Shown here: positions 1 to 7,731 of the stretch, in pieces
How positions within the stretch are numbered: the first letter of the stretch is position 1
How the letters are laid out: each line of letters begins with the position of its first letter
Source of the DNA: Bacteroidales bacterium UBA3754
GTDB lineage: Bacteria; Bacteroidota; Bacteroidia; Bacteroidales; UBA1715
Assembly (NCBI GenBank): GCA_002371705.1
Contig: DFGI01000011.1
Span: 1-12,760 of the forward strand
DNA length: 12,760 nucleotides
Reading direction: 5' to 3'
Program-made: the position numbers and the translations under genes
The notes under the pieces: generated by a model
What the model saw: the letters and a program-made list of their open reading frames with translations, nothing else
Databases searched by the model: none
What the model was told of the DNA's origin: nothing

Positions 1-207
1 GGTGCTTGGGACAATGCCAAGAAATATGTGGAAGAAGGTAATTTCGGCGGTAAAGGTTCTGATTGCCATAAGGCGACCGTCGTGGGCGATACCGTTGGTG
101 ACCCGTTCAAAGACACGTCAGGACCAAGTTTGAACATCCTTATCAAATTGATGAGCATGGTTTCTATCGTAATGGCTGGTTTGACGGTGACGTTTACATT
201 GTTCTAA
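1..207 (+). CDS. hppA: Membrane-bound pyrophosphatase ion pump, C-terminal fragment
   Basis: This is the last 68 codons of a membrane-integral pyrophosphatase, which hydrolyses pyrophosphate and pumps Na+ and/or H+ across the cytoplasmic membrane. The reading frame is open from base 1 to the TAA at 205-207, so the 5' part (roughly nine tenths of a family of about 700 or more residues) lies outside the window. The visible part carries the family's conserved GAWDNAKK block, then HKATVVGDTVGDPFKDTSGP with the three spaced aspartates (30, 34 and 38 of the fragment), then the last membrane helix and a very short tail. The residues that separate K+-dependent from K+-independent types, and Na+ from H+ pumps, lie upstream and cannot be read here. 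An intrinsic terminator follows 20 nt after the stop, so it ends its transcript. Confidence 0.95.
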   Translation, partial: GAWDNAKKYVEEGNFGGKGSDCHKATVVGDTVGDPFKDTSGPSLNILIKLMSMVSIVMAGLTVTFTLF

Positions 208-227
208 AAGACAATTTCCTGAAAATG

Positions 228-264
228 AATGGCGTACGCTTTACGGTGTACGCCATTTTTTATT
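228..264 (+). terminator. Intrinsic terminator after hppA
   Basis: A perfect 10-bp stem pairs AATGGCGTAC (228-237) with GTACGCCATT (248-257) around a 10-nt loop, and is followed at once by a T-rich run (256-262). It sits 20 nt after the hppA stop codon. The A-rich stretch before the stem could let it work weakly in the other direction too. Confidence 0.9.
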
Positions 265-280
265 GATTTATAATCTTCTC

Positions 281-376
281 GTTGCGGATTTTCCGAGAAT
301 TTCCGCAATCATGTTGCGGATTTTTGGGAAATTTCCGCAGAGAAGTTGCGGTTTTTTCAAAAGGAAACAGAATTAT
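281..376. repeat. Three 32-bp direct repeats with internal inverted symmetry
   Basis: GTTGCGG begins at 281, 313 and 345, exactly 32 bp apart. The first two units match closely: each starts GTTGCGGATTTT and ends near AATTTCCGCA, so TGCGGA and TCCGCA within a unit can form a stem (for example 282-288 with 302-308). The third unit keeps GTTGCGG and a T-run, then diverges. No coding signal is convincing here. The function is unknown. The array lies in the 406-nt gap between the hppA terminator and the ATPase gene and is followed at 441 by a second array of nearly the same period. Confidence 0.8.
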
Positions 377-440
377 CTACTTCCGTCGTGTATGAAACAC
401 AAATTATCTCCCCCTTTCTGTCTTCAGAGAAAGAAACCGC

Positions 441-671
441 AAATGTGGTTAGGAAAATGTGGTAGTTTTTGTGAAATGTGGTTGGGAAAATGTGGTAGTT
501 TTTGTGAAATGTGGTTGGGAAAATGTGGTAGTTTTTGTGAAATGTGGTTGGGAAAATGTGAAAGTTTTTATGAAATGCGGTTGGGAAAATGTGAAAGTTT
601 TTATGAAATGCGGTTGGAAAAATGTGAAAGTTTTCTATATTTGTGGTTGGAAAAATGTGATTGTAAGATAT
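441..671. repeat. 33-bp tandem array of seven units, abutting the ATPase start codon
   Basis: Seven adjacent 33-bp units begin at 441, 474, 507, 540, 573, 606 and 639. Units 1-3 are nearly identical (the core is AAATGTGGTTGGGAAAATGT followed by GGTAGTTTTTGTG). Units 4-6 change together, with GTGGTAG becoming GTGAAAG and then TGTGG becoming TGCGG. Unit 7 is the most diverged and runs into the ATG at 670. The ordered divergence suggests that units were added from one side. Each unit contains two related halves built on AAATGTG. Because 33 is a multiple of three, several frames stay open through the array, including 459-677, which encodes a repeated 11-residue peptide and stops 5 nt past the ATPase ATG. 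I do not regard these peptides as established proteins. Confidence 0.95.
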
Positions 672-1974
672 GTATAGAACTGATATTGACAAACTTAATA
701 GTTGGAAAGAAAGCCCTAACCGTCAGCCGCTTATTTTGTTAGGAGCAAGACAAGTAGGAAAAACCTGGCTTTTGAAGGAATTTGGAAGGCAATGTTTTTC
801 TGATGTCTGTTATGTGAATTTTGAGCAACCAAGACAGTTAACTGAATTGTTCGATGGATCTATAGACATCAACCGTATTATAGATTATTTAGGAGTATTA
901 TCGGGGAGAAAAATACGGAAACAAAGCACTTTGATAATTTTTGATGAGGTTCAGCAAGTGCCAAGGGCTTTGACTTCTCTCAAATATTTTGCCGAAGAAG
1001 CTCCTGAATATGCCATTTGTTGTGCGGGTTCTCTTTTGGGGGTAGCATTGCATGAAGGGACATCGTTCCCCGTTGGTAAGGTGGATTTTATGACGTTGCA
1101 ACCGCTTTCGTTCCGTGAATTTCTTATTGCTGTTGGCGAAGAACAACTACTTGAATATGTCGGGAAATATTATGCCGAAGGACTTCCTGAAACAATGGTG
1201 GAGCGGTTGATAGATCATTTGAAAACCTATTTTATTGTTGGTGGAATGCCCAAGGCAGTTTACGAATGGGTGAAAACGCACGATTTCAATCAAGTTACGA
1301 AAGTGCAGGAGTCCATTTTGCAAGCGTATCAGAATGATTTTTCAAAGCATGCACCGAAACATGTGGTTCCAAAACTTCATTATGTGTGGAATTCTATTCC
1401 AAGCCAGTTGGCAAAGGAGAATAAAAAATTTGTGTATGGTGTAGTTCGTGAAGGAGCACGGGCCCGTGAATATGAAGATGCTTTGTTGTGGCTTCGTGAC
1501 AGTGGTCTTATACGCCGTGTAGGGTTGGTGTCGGGGGGACGATTGCCGCTCAAGTCTTACGAGGATTTGAAAGCGTTTAAAATCTATCATCTTGATATTG
1601 GATTGTTCCGTTGTATGTGCGAAATAGATCCATTGGTGATATTGGGGAACGAACGCATTTTTTCAGAATATCGGGGTAGTTTAACAGAGCAGTTTGTGTT
1701 GCAGGAACTGCAGAATCTCGGTCTTTTCAAAAGCATTTATTATTGGTCGGAAGGTGCCACCTCGGAGGTTGATTTCATATTTTCATATAAAAACCACATA
1801 ATTCCTTGCGAAGCCAAAGCAGGGCTGAATGTGTATGCTCAAAGTCTGAAAGTGTATATGGAAAAATATAAACCAGAAATCGCACTTCGCACTTCGCTCA
1901 AAAATTACCGAAAAGATGGGGCGTTGCTCAATATTCCATTGTACGAATTGTGGCTGTTGAAGGAGATTTTGTAG
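670..1974 (+). CDS. AAA_14 / DUF4143 family ATPase
   Basis: This is a 434-residue soluble protein of the common two-domain type with an N-terminal AAA ATPase (AAA_14) and a C-terminal DUF4143 region. Walker A is GARQVGKT (25-32) and Walker B is LIIFDE (88-93), followed by CCAGSLLG (118-125), which fits a sensor region. The C-terminal part carries the typical DSGLIRRVGLV and KIYHLDIGLF blocks (278-313), then SEVDFIF (365-371) and PCEAKA (379-384). The E-x-D ... E-x-K spacing resembles a PD-(D/E)xK nuclease fold and is family-typical. The length is usual and the gene looks intact. The start is the first ATG after an in-frame stop at 664-666, and the N terminus matches the family. There is no Shine-Dalgarno. 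Cellular role is not established for this family; proposals include DNA-linked or mobile functions. The upstream 33-bp array touches its start codon. Confidence 0.9.
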   Translation: MYRTDIDKLNSWKESPNRQPLILLGARQVGKTWLLKEFGRQCFSDVCYVNFEQPRQLTELFDGSIDINRIIDYLGVLSGRKIRKQSTLIIFDEVQQVPRALTSLKYFAEEAPEYAICCAGSLLGVALHEGTSFPVGKVDFMTLQPLSFREFLIAVGEEQLLEYVGKYYAEGLPETMVERLIDHLKTYFIVGGMPKAVYEWVKTHDFNQVTKVQESILQAYQNDFSKHAPKHVVPKLHYVWNSIPSQLAKENKKFVYGVVREGARAREYEDALLWLRDSGLIRRVGLVSGGRLPLKSYEDLKAFKIYHLDIGLFRCMCEIDPLVILGNERIFSEYRGSLTEQFVLQELQNLGLFKSIYYWSEGATSEVDFIFSYKNHIIPCEAKAGLNVYAQSLKVYMEKYKPEIALRTSLKNYRKDGALLNIPLYELWLLKEIL

Positions 1975-2033
1975 TTGTAACTATAAAAAAATGAAAATAT
2001 TTGAGGTTGGAACTAAAATTGGCATAAATTTTT

Positions 2034-2068
2034 AGAAAAAAGAGCTGCCTCTTCATGAGACTGCTCTT
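2034..2068 (-). terminator. Intrinsic terminator of the minus-strand cluster
   Basis: Read on the minus strand, AAGAGC (2068-2063) pairs with GCTCTT (2045-2040). Inside, after one A-A mismatch, five more pairs form (one of them G-T) around an ATGAA loop. The stem is followed by a run of T (TTTTTCT, ending near 2034). On the plus strand the same hairpin has no T-run, so it serves the minus-strand genes and not the ATPase. It lies 18 nt beyond the stop of the 29-codon ORF, which puts that ORF inside the transcript. Confidence 0.8.
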
Positions 2069-2086
2069 GAGATAAAAGCATTTTGC

Positions 2087-2176
2087 CTACTTTTTTGGTG
2101 GATTGTTTTCACGTCCGCCACCTGACGGTCTTCCTGTTGTACTTGGACCATTAATTGGTCTTGGATTTTTTGCCAT
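2087..2176 (-). CDS. Small Pro/Gly-rich peptide (29 aa), function unknown
   Basis: This 29-codon ORF begins MAKNPRPINGPSTTGRPSGG, continues through a GREN segment and ends NPPKK. It is hydrophilic and basic, without cysteine, aromatic residues or membrane segment, and I do not recognise it. Three things support translation: AAGGAGGTGG ends 6 nt before the ATG, the best Shine-Dalgarno I see in the window and unusual for Bacteroidota; the ORF sits between the LOG gene and an intrinsic terminator; and the composition is ordered rather than random. The frame is open further upstream to a TTG at 2272, one base after the LOG stop, giving 61 residues, but the strong ribosome site favours the short form. 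The Ser/Thr cluster in PSTTGRPS could be a modification target for the enzymes encoded upstream; that is speculation. It could also be a structural or regulatory short peptide. Confidence 0.6.
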   Translation of the reverse strand: MAKNPRPINGPSTTGRPSGGGRENNPPKK

Positions 2177-2182
2177 AATTAA

Positions 2183-2192
2183 CCACCTCCTT
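2183..2192 (-). promoter_or_regulatory. Strong Shine-Dalgarno of the 29-codon ORF
   Basis: On the minus strand AAGGAGGTGG lies 6 nt before the ATG at 2176, close to full complementarity with the anti-Shine-Dalgarno. Other genes in this window start after A/T-rich sequence without such a site. It decides the choice of the short start over the upstream TTG. Confidence 0.75.
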
Positions 2193-2273
2193 TTTATATG
2201 GATGAGCTTTGCTAAATCAATCTCTTTACAAGTTATACTGCCGGTGGAGAGTTGTAGTACGAGAACTTTCAAT

Positions 2274-2849
2274 CTATTGAATACATTTATGTCTTTTATT
2301 GTATAACATTATTTTTTCTTGTAATAATTGAATAGCACAACTAACACTATCAACACCATATACGCAATCTGCATCTATATTTTCATACCGTTTTCTTTGA
2401 TCGATAGGTTTATTTGATAAACGTGAACTCCATCCCTCAACATTGTTAAATCCTATAATTAATCGTCCTAACGACCAAGCAAAGGCCATTTCACATAGAG
2501 TTCCTGCACCACCACCAATAGCTATAACCGCATCTGCATTGGCGGTAATACAATTACGATAAACATCCAATCCTGTGGGGATGACAATATCGGCATACCT
2601 GCTTGCTTGTTCGGGGGCGAATCCAGGAATAACCGCAATGGTATCGCCATCAGAATATCTATTTGAAGACCTTGCTCCTTTCATAGCAAAATCCATGACG
2701 CCATCATCCGTTTCTTTGCCTCCCATGCCACCTGTCAACACACGGAAACCGTTATCAACCAATGCTTTCCCGAGTTCATAAGCGATTTTTGCCTTTGGTT
2801 CATCGGCCAAACAATGCCTATCTCCTATAACTGCTATTATCTGTTTCAT
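2274..2849 (-). CDS. LOG / TIGR00725 family nucleotide-binding protein
   Basis: This is a 191-residue soluble Rossmann-type protein of the LOG (lysine decarboxylase-like, SLOG) superfamily, closest in pattern to the TIGR00725 group. It begins KQIIAVIGD with the first strand and turn, then VLTGGMGG (37-44), IAVIPGF (71-77) and AIGGGAGTLCE (110-120), which is the GGxGTxxE signature of the superfamily. Members bind nucleotides or related ligands, and some LOG proteins release a base from a nucleoside monophosphate; this group lacks an assigned reaction, so I do not name a substrate. The length is typical. Its ATG lies inside the end of the giant glycosyltransferase gene (32-nt overlap) with no Shine-Dalgarno, which suggests translational coupling and a shared role. 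The 29-codon ORF follows after 97 nt. Confidence 0.85.
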   Translation of the reverse strand: MKQIIAVIGDRHCLADEPKAKIAYELGKALVDNGFRVLTGGMGGKETDDGVMDFAMKGARSSNRYSDGDTIAVIPGFAPEQASRYADIVIPTGLDVYRNCITANADAVIAIGGGAGTLCEMAFAWSLGRLIIGFNNVEGWSSRLSNKPIDQRKRYENIDADCVYGVDSVSCAIQLLQEKIMLYNKRHKCIQ

Positions 2850-5800
2850 ATCTTTGTTTTGCTTTTTGTAGAATATAATTTCTCATTTCATTAACCTTTT
2901 CAATGCGGTAGTTTCCCTCTTTTTTCTGATTAGCAATAGAAGGCTCAAAAAAATAGATGGGTCGCTCAATCCATTGTGGATTTTTCGCCAACTGAATCAT
3001 TGGAACTGCGTAGGCAAAATCTGTGCAGATATTTATCAATTCCCCATCCCGTTTCATATCATTGGGATTTACTTTCTCGAACAATTCTTTGGTGAAACAT
3101 ATAGGGTGAAGCCAGATGTTGTCACCATTCCGCTCCCAAAGTTTTTCAAAGCCGCCAATCTGATATTTTTTAAGTGGCTTGTCATAACGGATATTGTTTC
3201 CACAAACATAATCAGCACCATTTTTAAACTTATCCAAAATATTTTGGATTGCATCATTGCATAACAGATAATCATCATTATCAAGTAATATTACCACTGC
3301 GTTTCCCTTTGCTATTGTATTCACGGCACGCATCAACATGTCTATTTCCAAATGCTCAGTTTTGTTGGGAATAAATATCGAGTTACGAAGCCTTTTCGCC
3401 TTCACCAACCGAAATCTAGCATATTCATCACTTCCATTATTAGAGTTAGCATCAGTATAAACCAGTGCAAAATTGTTTACCGATTGAGTTACAAGGCTGT
3501 CCAACATACGTTTGACTCGTTCGATTGATGTGTTTTTCCCTCGGGAAACGACAACAACGTCCGCATCCGCTTTTGGGATCCAATCTTCTCGATATCCAAC
3601 AAGATCGACCTTACCCTTTTGAGCATCAGGCACAAAGCCATTTTCGACAGCAAAGCGGATTGTTGCCAGCATGTCAGCATCATTTTTGTATTTGTTTTCG
3701 ACATGAATGAAATAGAGGTCATTTCTGTGGCAACGAATCGACAGGTGCGGTTTGTCTTTTATCGCACGATCTAAAATGCGATGCCATGTTAGAGTGAAGC
3801 AACCTTCTTCGACACTATTCTCAAGAGGTAGTAATTGATGCAATACTGTGAGATTGAGAAAACAATTTCGCACTTCCACTCTTTTCCCCAATTCAATTGA
3901 AGAATTTTGATTTTGGCAAATACTTAATGATAGGGTTAGAGCCTTGGAGCTCTTGAATTTCAGATATTGTTCAGCAAAAGAACCACAATGATTATTATAG
4001 AATAGTATATCACAATCTGTTTGAAAAACATATGGAGTACTCACCCTTTCAAAACCATTAAGCGTCATCAAAAGAGGCTGTCCATTTTGTGAATGGGAAT
4101 TTGCATTGGTTTTTTCAAAATACTTTTGATAAACGCTTTTGTCAAAATCCTCTGGCAAAACTATTCTGTCAACGAGGCCATTGGATTTTGCCCTTTGCAA
4201 TTCCTTTAATAGTTTCTCCATATCATCTTCCGAATATGCACGTGTACGCACTTGTTTTTCCCCATTAGATTTTCGATCCCCGTCCACGCACACAATCCGC
4301 TCTTTGAAACCACAGCCGTATTCCAATTGCGACACAATATGACGAATGTTATCGTAAATTGTATTAGCATCCATTGCACAAGTTTTTATCAAAAGCGTTA
4401 AATCATCCATTGGAACATACTCGCCAACTTTTTGACAAACAAATACCAGATGTTCTCCAATTGCCATTGCATTGTCTGTGTCGATGCCATCAGTCTCATA
4501 CGAATCAACAATGTCGAAACCGTATTTGCGCAAAGTACGTTCGTACCATTCAACAGGACGATGATATTCTAAGCCATCGATGGGTTTCATTTTGACAGTG
4601 TATTCTTGGAAAGATGAATTGTCATAATACGATTCTTTCCGCCCTCCACCGCGCAACATTGTATGCTGAACATCAGTAAAAAACGGGTTGCAAATACTTA
4701 ACACCAGAGATCCCTTAGTTTTAAGGCTCCTTGTTATGTTATCTAATACAGAAAATGCCATTTCGTCATTAGTCCAGCAAAGAACCTGATTGCAGTTTAC
4801 AACATCGTAGATGCCATTTTGTATTTGAGAGGTGTTTTCAAAAACTCTTACACCTTTGATTGCTCGCTCATACATTTGAGGAATATTAATGTCATAAACA
4901 TCAACATTGTACCCATCTTTATAGAGTTGGTTTGCAATCTTGCATTTGCCTGCTCCGTAATCTAATATCCTTTTAGGCATGAAGCTTTTGATTGTGGAAA
5001 TCACTTTGCCATCGTGAATGTCTTCCTTGTAAACTGTTTCAAACATCCTCCTATACACCTCTAAACCAGAGTCAATGGCCTCAGCAGATCCTTCGTAAGA
5101 ACGGGAAATTAATTCTTTGAATTCCAAGTCGTTCAAAAAATAGTATCGAAACACTTGGAAAGAACGTTCAATGCTTCTTTCGTATATTTTTGTATCAAAC
5201 GGCACTATATCCTTCCCGTAGTCAATATATTTCAGGCCACTCTCTGTTATTATAAAATTATCAGGTTTTAGGTTGCTGAAACAGAAATCGTGCTCTTTTC
5301 CAAACTGTATGAGACCCACAAAATCCTTAGCCGGACTCTGCTCCCATGCGATTTCTTTTTCGTATTCATGAGAAAGTACCTGATAACCCTTGTATGTGGA
5401 AAATTCCAACGCATATAAATAGGGACAATTCTCAAATTCATTTGACTTTGATTTCAAGAATTCCATATTTACATCTTTGCTGTAGAATAGTTTATACACC
5501 TTTTTCCCGTCATGGAACACACATCCCTCGTTGCCCTGTCCAAGGTCAAATAATTCCGTGTCTGAAAGATTAAGGTATTCACACATCATAGAGCGATAAA
5601 ATGGCAATTTGATTCTCTTAATAACCAAGTCCAATTCTATCGATACAGGTCTGAATGCAGCATCAACAGATGCTGTATCGCTATATTCTTTAATCTGACG
5701 AATAAAGTATTGTAATGATTCTTCCTTGAATAATGGCAAATATTTGTTGTCGCCTGCAATGTTTAGCAAACCCATTATTCGGTAATATGATTGGACAAAA

Positions 5801-7686
5801 TGAGACAATCTCTTATTAAGTTCTTGATTGTATGCAGCAATGATTTTCTTGTCTCCATCCAAATCTTTTTGAGAGAGTGGAACCCGCTCAATGGCTTTTG
5901 TCATGGAAGAACCTATTATGTCCTTCATCACCTTTAGCATCTCTTCTTGGTAGTTGAAATCCTTTTTCTCTCTATTGTGGTATGTACAAAAGGTTCCTTG
6001 ACAAATTTTATATCCCAACTTCTTTGCTGACAACACCCAAAAATAATCTCCTCGCCGCGCTGTAATATCCTTAATTTTCAGAGAACAGGTTGGCAATAAG
6101 AGTAATTCCTTATTGAAAACAAGGGTGTTCCCTCCTCGGTTGTGAGCTTCTTTTATTTCTGTTTGCTTATTGACCAACTTGCGGGTTTGAGTGTAACCTT
6201 GAAAGATTCTATCAAGGCTGATATTATTGCACCAAACAGGATATTCTATGTGTTCATATCCAGAATCGGTTAAAGCGTAATAATTATCTTGTAACGAATT
6301 CAAATAACTATTACTGATATTAGACGTTATTCCATTTGAGAAACAATAGTCCAACAATTGTAACCGCAATGTGGATAGCAGTGGCAATGGTGCATCGTTT
6401 GTATATCCTCCAATAACAGCATCATATTTCCCCATATAATTGGGTATTTCCGAACGAATATCCAATGGAACTTCCTTATCGTTTGGGAGTAATTGCTTTA
6501 ATTCCATGTCGTCATCCAACAGCCAACACACATATTCTTTGTCTTTGCCAGTCCACACATCGTCATGGATGTATTTCTGGATTTTCTGACGCGATTCAGC
6601 TATACTCAGTCTTTCACATCGCGAATTTGGGACAAATTCAATTTTTTGTAGCACCTGCTTGGGCAAGAAATTGTCCCAGTCCAATTCTTTGCATGTGTTG
6701 TTGAGCAAGACAATCTTATCATATTGTTGCACAACATTTTCAAGCTCTTTTATCAATCTTATTGCACCTTCTTCATAAGTAACAATTATGCCAATAATCA
6801 ACTGACCTTCGGAACGTTTAACAGGAAGGTTTAGAGCCACGCATTTCGGATTAACTTCAGAAGTTTGTAATATTTCGAGGATTTCGCTCTTTTCTATGCC
6901 AAAATAGTCGTGATTGCGACGAAAGAACGCTTTCTCGTCTTCCCTGGTCATTAATGGATGATATTTTCGATAGAAATGACGCAATCCTATTAATTTCTTT
7001 CCTTTATTCTTTGTGATTCTATCATCGCCATCGATATAAACATCAACGAGATATTTGTTGACAACAACATATTGTGGATTCTGCTGCATTATACGGACAA
7101 AGATATCTCTGTCAGTCGTTGATGGCATACTCTCATCGAAGCACCCCGCTTTCAAAAGGGTTGATAACTTTACAAAAGTATTTGAGCCTTGAATATGTGG
7201 ATTGCCCTGCAAAAACGAATGTATTGTTAATGTTTGGGGTATTGAAAGTTGTTCCTTTGTAATTCCACTATGGTAATTCAAACCTGTCACAACAAAATCT
7301 ATGTTGCCGTCAAGTGCATTTGCGCACTCTTTTAGATAATCCTTCGACCAAATATCATCGTCGTCTAAAGTGGCAAGGTATATTCGATCTGTATCGACAC
7401 CCTTCTTAATGACAATATTTTCAACTATATAGTCAATGCCCATATTGAGTGAACTAGCATAATTGTACGCATGATTATGCCTATCACGCAAATATACACC
7501 ACCAGCATTCATTGTGGCTTCTTGTTCTTTTGGGACAAAGTTCTTGTCCGAATCGCTAACAACTATCAAGTAGTCGGCTTTGCGAGTTTGTGACGTCACT
7601 GACTTGAGAGCAGAGCAGAAAGAATCTCGATTCTTGGTTGTAATGAGGCTAATGATAACAACCTCGTTTTTAGATGTTTTTTTCAT
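2818..7686 (-). CDS. Giant fusion: glycosyltransferases, kinase-like domain and methyltransferase
   Basis: This protein has 1622 residues with no signal peptide or membrane helix, so it is probably cytosolic. Domains in order: a GT2-type glycosyltransferase (about 7-260, LDDDDIW at 107-113); a second GT-A-like region (about 295-600, LLDDDME at 389-395 and RRGDYFW at 544-550); a helical linker; a kinase-like domain (about 712-850) with LGQGNEG loop (715-721), lysine 732, SNLKPDN (804-810) and IDYG (821-824); a class I SAM methyltransferase (about 895-1085) with ILDYGAGK (907-914) and VDVYDIN (928-934); a GT-A-like region (about 1093-1350, TDCD at 1223-1226); and a GT2 domain (about 1373-1600, LLDNDDYL at 1467-1474). 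Asparagine 805 stands where kinases have the catalytic aspartate. Family knowledge suggests glycan assembly with phospho/methyl capping, as in WbdD, but the substrate is unknown. It lies 92 nt after the epimerase. The frame is open throughout, and hand-sampled blocks are AT-rich. Confidence 0.85.
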   Translation of the reverse strand: MKKTSKNEVVIISLITTKNRDSFCSALKSVTSQTRKADYLIVVSDSDKNFVPKEQEATMNAGGVYLRDRHNHAYNYASSLNMGIDYIVENIVIKKGVDTDRIYLATLDDDDIWSKDYLKECANALDGNIDFVVTGLNYHSGITKEQLSIPQTLTIHSFLQGNPHIQGSNTFVKLSTLLKAGCFDESMPSTTDRDIFVRIMQQNPQYVVVNKYLVDVYIDGDDRITKNKGKKLIGLRHFYRKYHPLMTREDEKAFFRRNHDYFGIEKSEILEILQTSEVNPKCVALNLPVKRSEGQLIIGIIVTYEEGAIRLIKELENVVQQYDKIVLLNNTCKELDWDNFLPKQVLQKIEFVPNSRCERLSIAESRQKIQKYIHDDVWTGKDKEYVCWLLDDDMELKQLLPNDKEVPLDIRSEIPNYMGKYDAVIGGYTNDAPLPLLSTLRLQLLDYCFSNGITSNISNSYLNSLQDNYYALTDSGYEHIEYPVWCNNISLDRIFQGYTQTRKLVNKQTEIKEAHNRGGNTLVFNKELLLLPTCSLKIKDITARRGDYFWVLSAKKLGYKICQGTFCTYHNREKKDFNYQEEMLKVMKDIIGSSMTKAIERVPLSQKDLDGDKKIIAAYNQELNKRLSHFVQSYYRIMGLLNIAGDNKYLPLFKEESLQYFIRQIKEYSDTASVDAAFRPVSIELDLVIKRIKLPFYRSMMCEYLNLSDTELFDLGQGNEGCVFHDGKKVYKLFYSKDVNMEFLKSKSNEFENCPYLYALEFSTYKGYQVLSHEYEKEIAWEQSPAKDFVGLIQFGKEHDFCFSNLKPDNFIITESGLKYIDYGKDIVPFDTKIYERSIERSFQVFRYYFLNDLEFKELISRSYEGSAEAIDSGLEVYRRMFETVYKEDIHDGKVISTIKSFMPKRILDYGAGKCKIANQLYKDGYNVDVYDINIPQMYERAIKGVRVFENTSQIQNGIYDVVNCNQVLCWTNDEMAFSVLDNITRSLKTKGSLVLSICNPFFTDVQHTMLRGGGRKESYYDNSSFQEYTVKMKPIDGLEYHRPVEWYERTLRKYGFDIVDSYETDGIDTDNAMAIGEHLVFVCQKVGEYVPMDDLTLLIKTCAMDANTIYDNIRHIVSQLEYGCGFKERIVCVDGDRKSNGEKQVRTRAYSEDDMEKLLKELQRAKSNGLVDRIVLPEDFDKSVYQKYFEKTNANSHSQNGQPLLMTLNGFERVSTPYVFQTDCDILFYNNHCGSFAEQYLKFKSSKALTLSLSICQNQNSSIELGKRVEVRNCFLNLTVLHQLLPLENSVEEGCFTLTWHRILDRAIKDKPHLSIRCHRNDLYFIHVENKYKNDADMLATIRFAVENGFVPDAQKGKVDLVGYREDWIPKADADVVVVSRGKNTSIERVKRMLDSLVTQSVNNFALVYTDANSNNGSDEYARFRLVKAKRLRNSIFIPNKTEHLEIDMLMRAVNTIAKGNAVVILLDNDDYLLCNDAIQNILDKFKNGADYVCGNNIRYDKPLKKYQIGGFEKLWERNGDNIWLHPICFTKELFEKVNPNDMKRDGELINICTDFAYAVPMIQLAKNPQWIERPIYFFEPSIANQKKEGNYRIEKVNEMRNYILQKAKQRYETDNSSYRR

Positions 7687-7731
7687 TTGAATATAAATCT
7701 ATTTGATTAATATTAAGTTATTTATTAACTC

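Noticed and set aside
281..671. CRISPR array
   Set aside because: Units are contiguous with no unique spacers of constant length, and no cas genes are present; this is a tandem repeat.
357..692. Minus-strand 111-codon frame with a repeated HIFPTTFHKN-like peptide
   Set aside because: It is the complement of the tandem array; no ribosome site or promoter supports it, and array periodicity explains the open frame.
263..742. 159-codon frame with a Cys-rich repeated peptide over both arrays
   Set aside because: It is open because the units are close to multiples of three and low in stop codons; it begins with TTG and runs into the ATPase gene in another frame.
2087..2272. 61-residue form of the small ORF starting at TTG 2272
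   Set aside because: The strong Shine-Dalgarno 6 nt before ATG 2176 supports the 29-codon form; the upstream part has no such signal.
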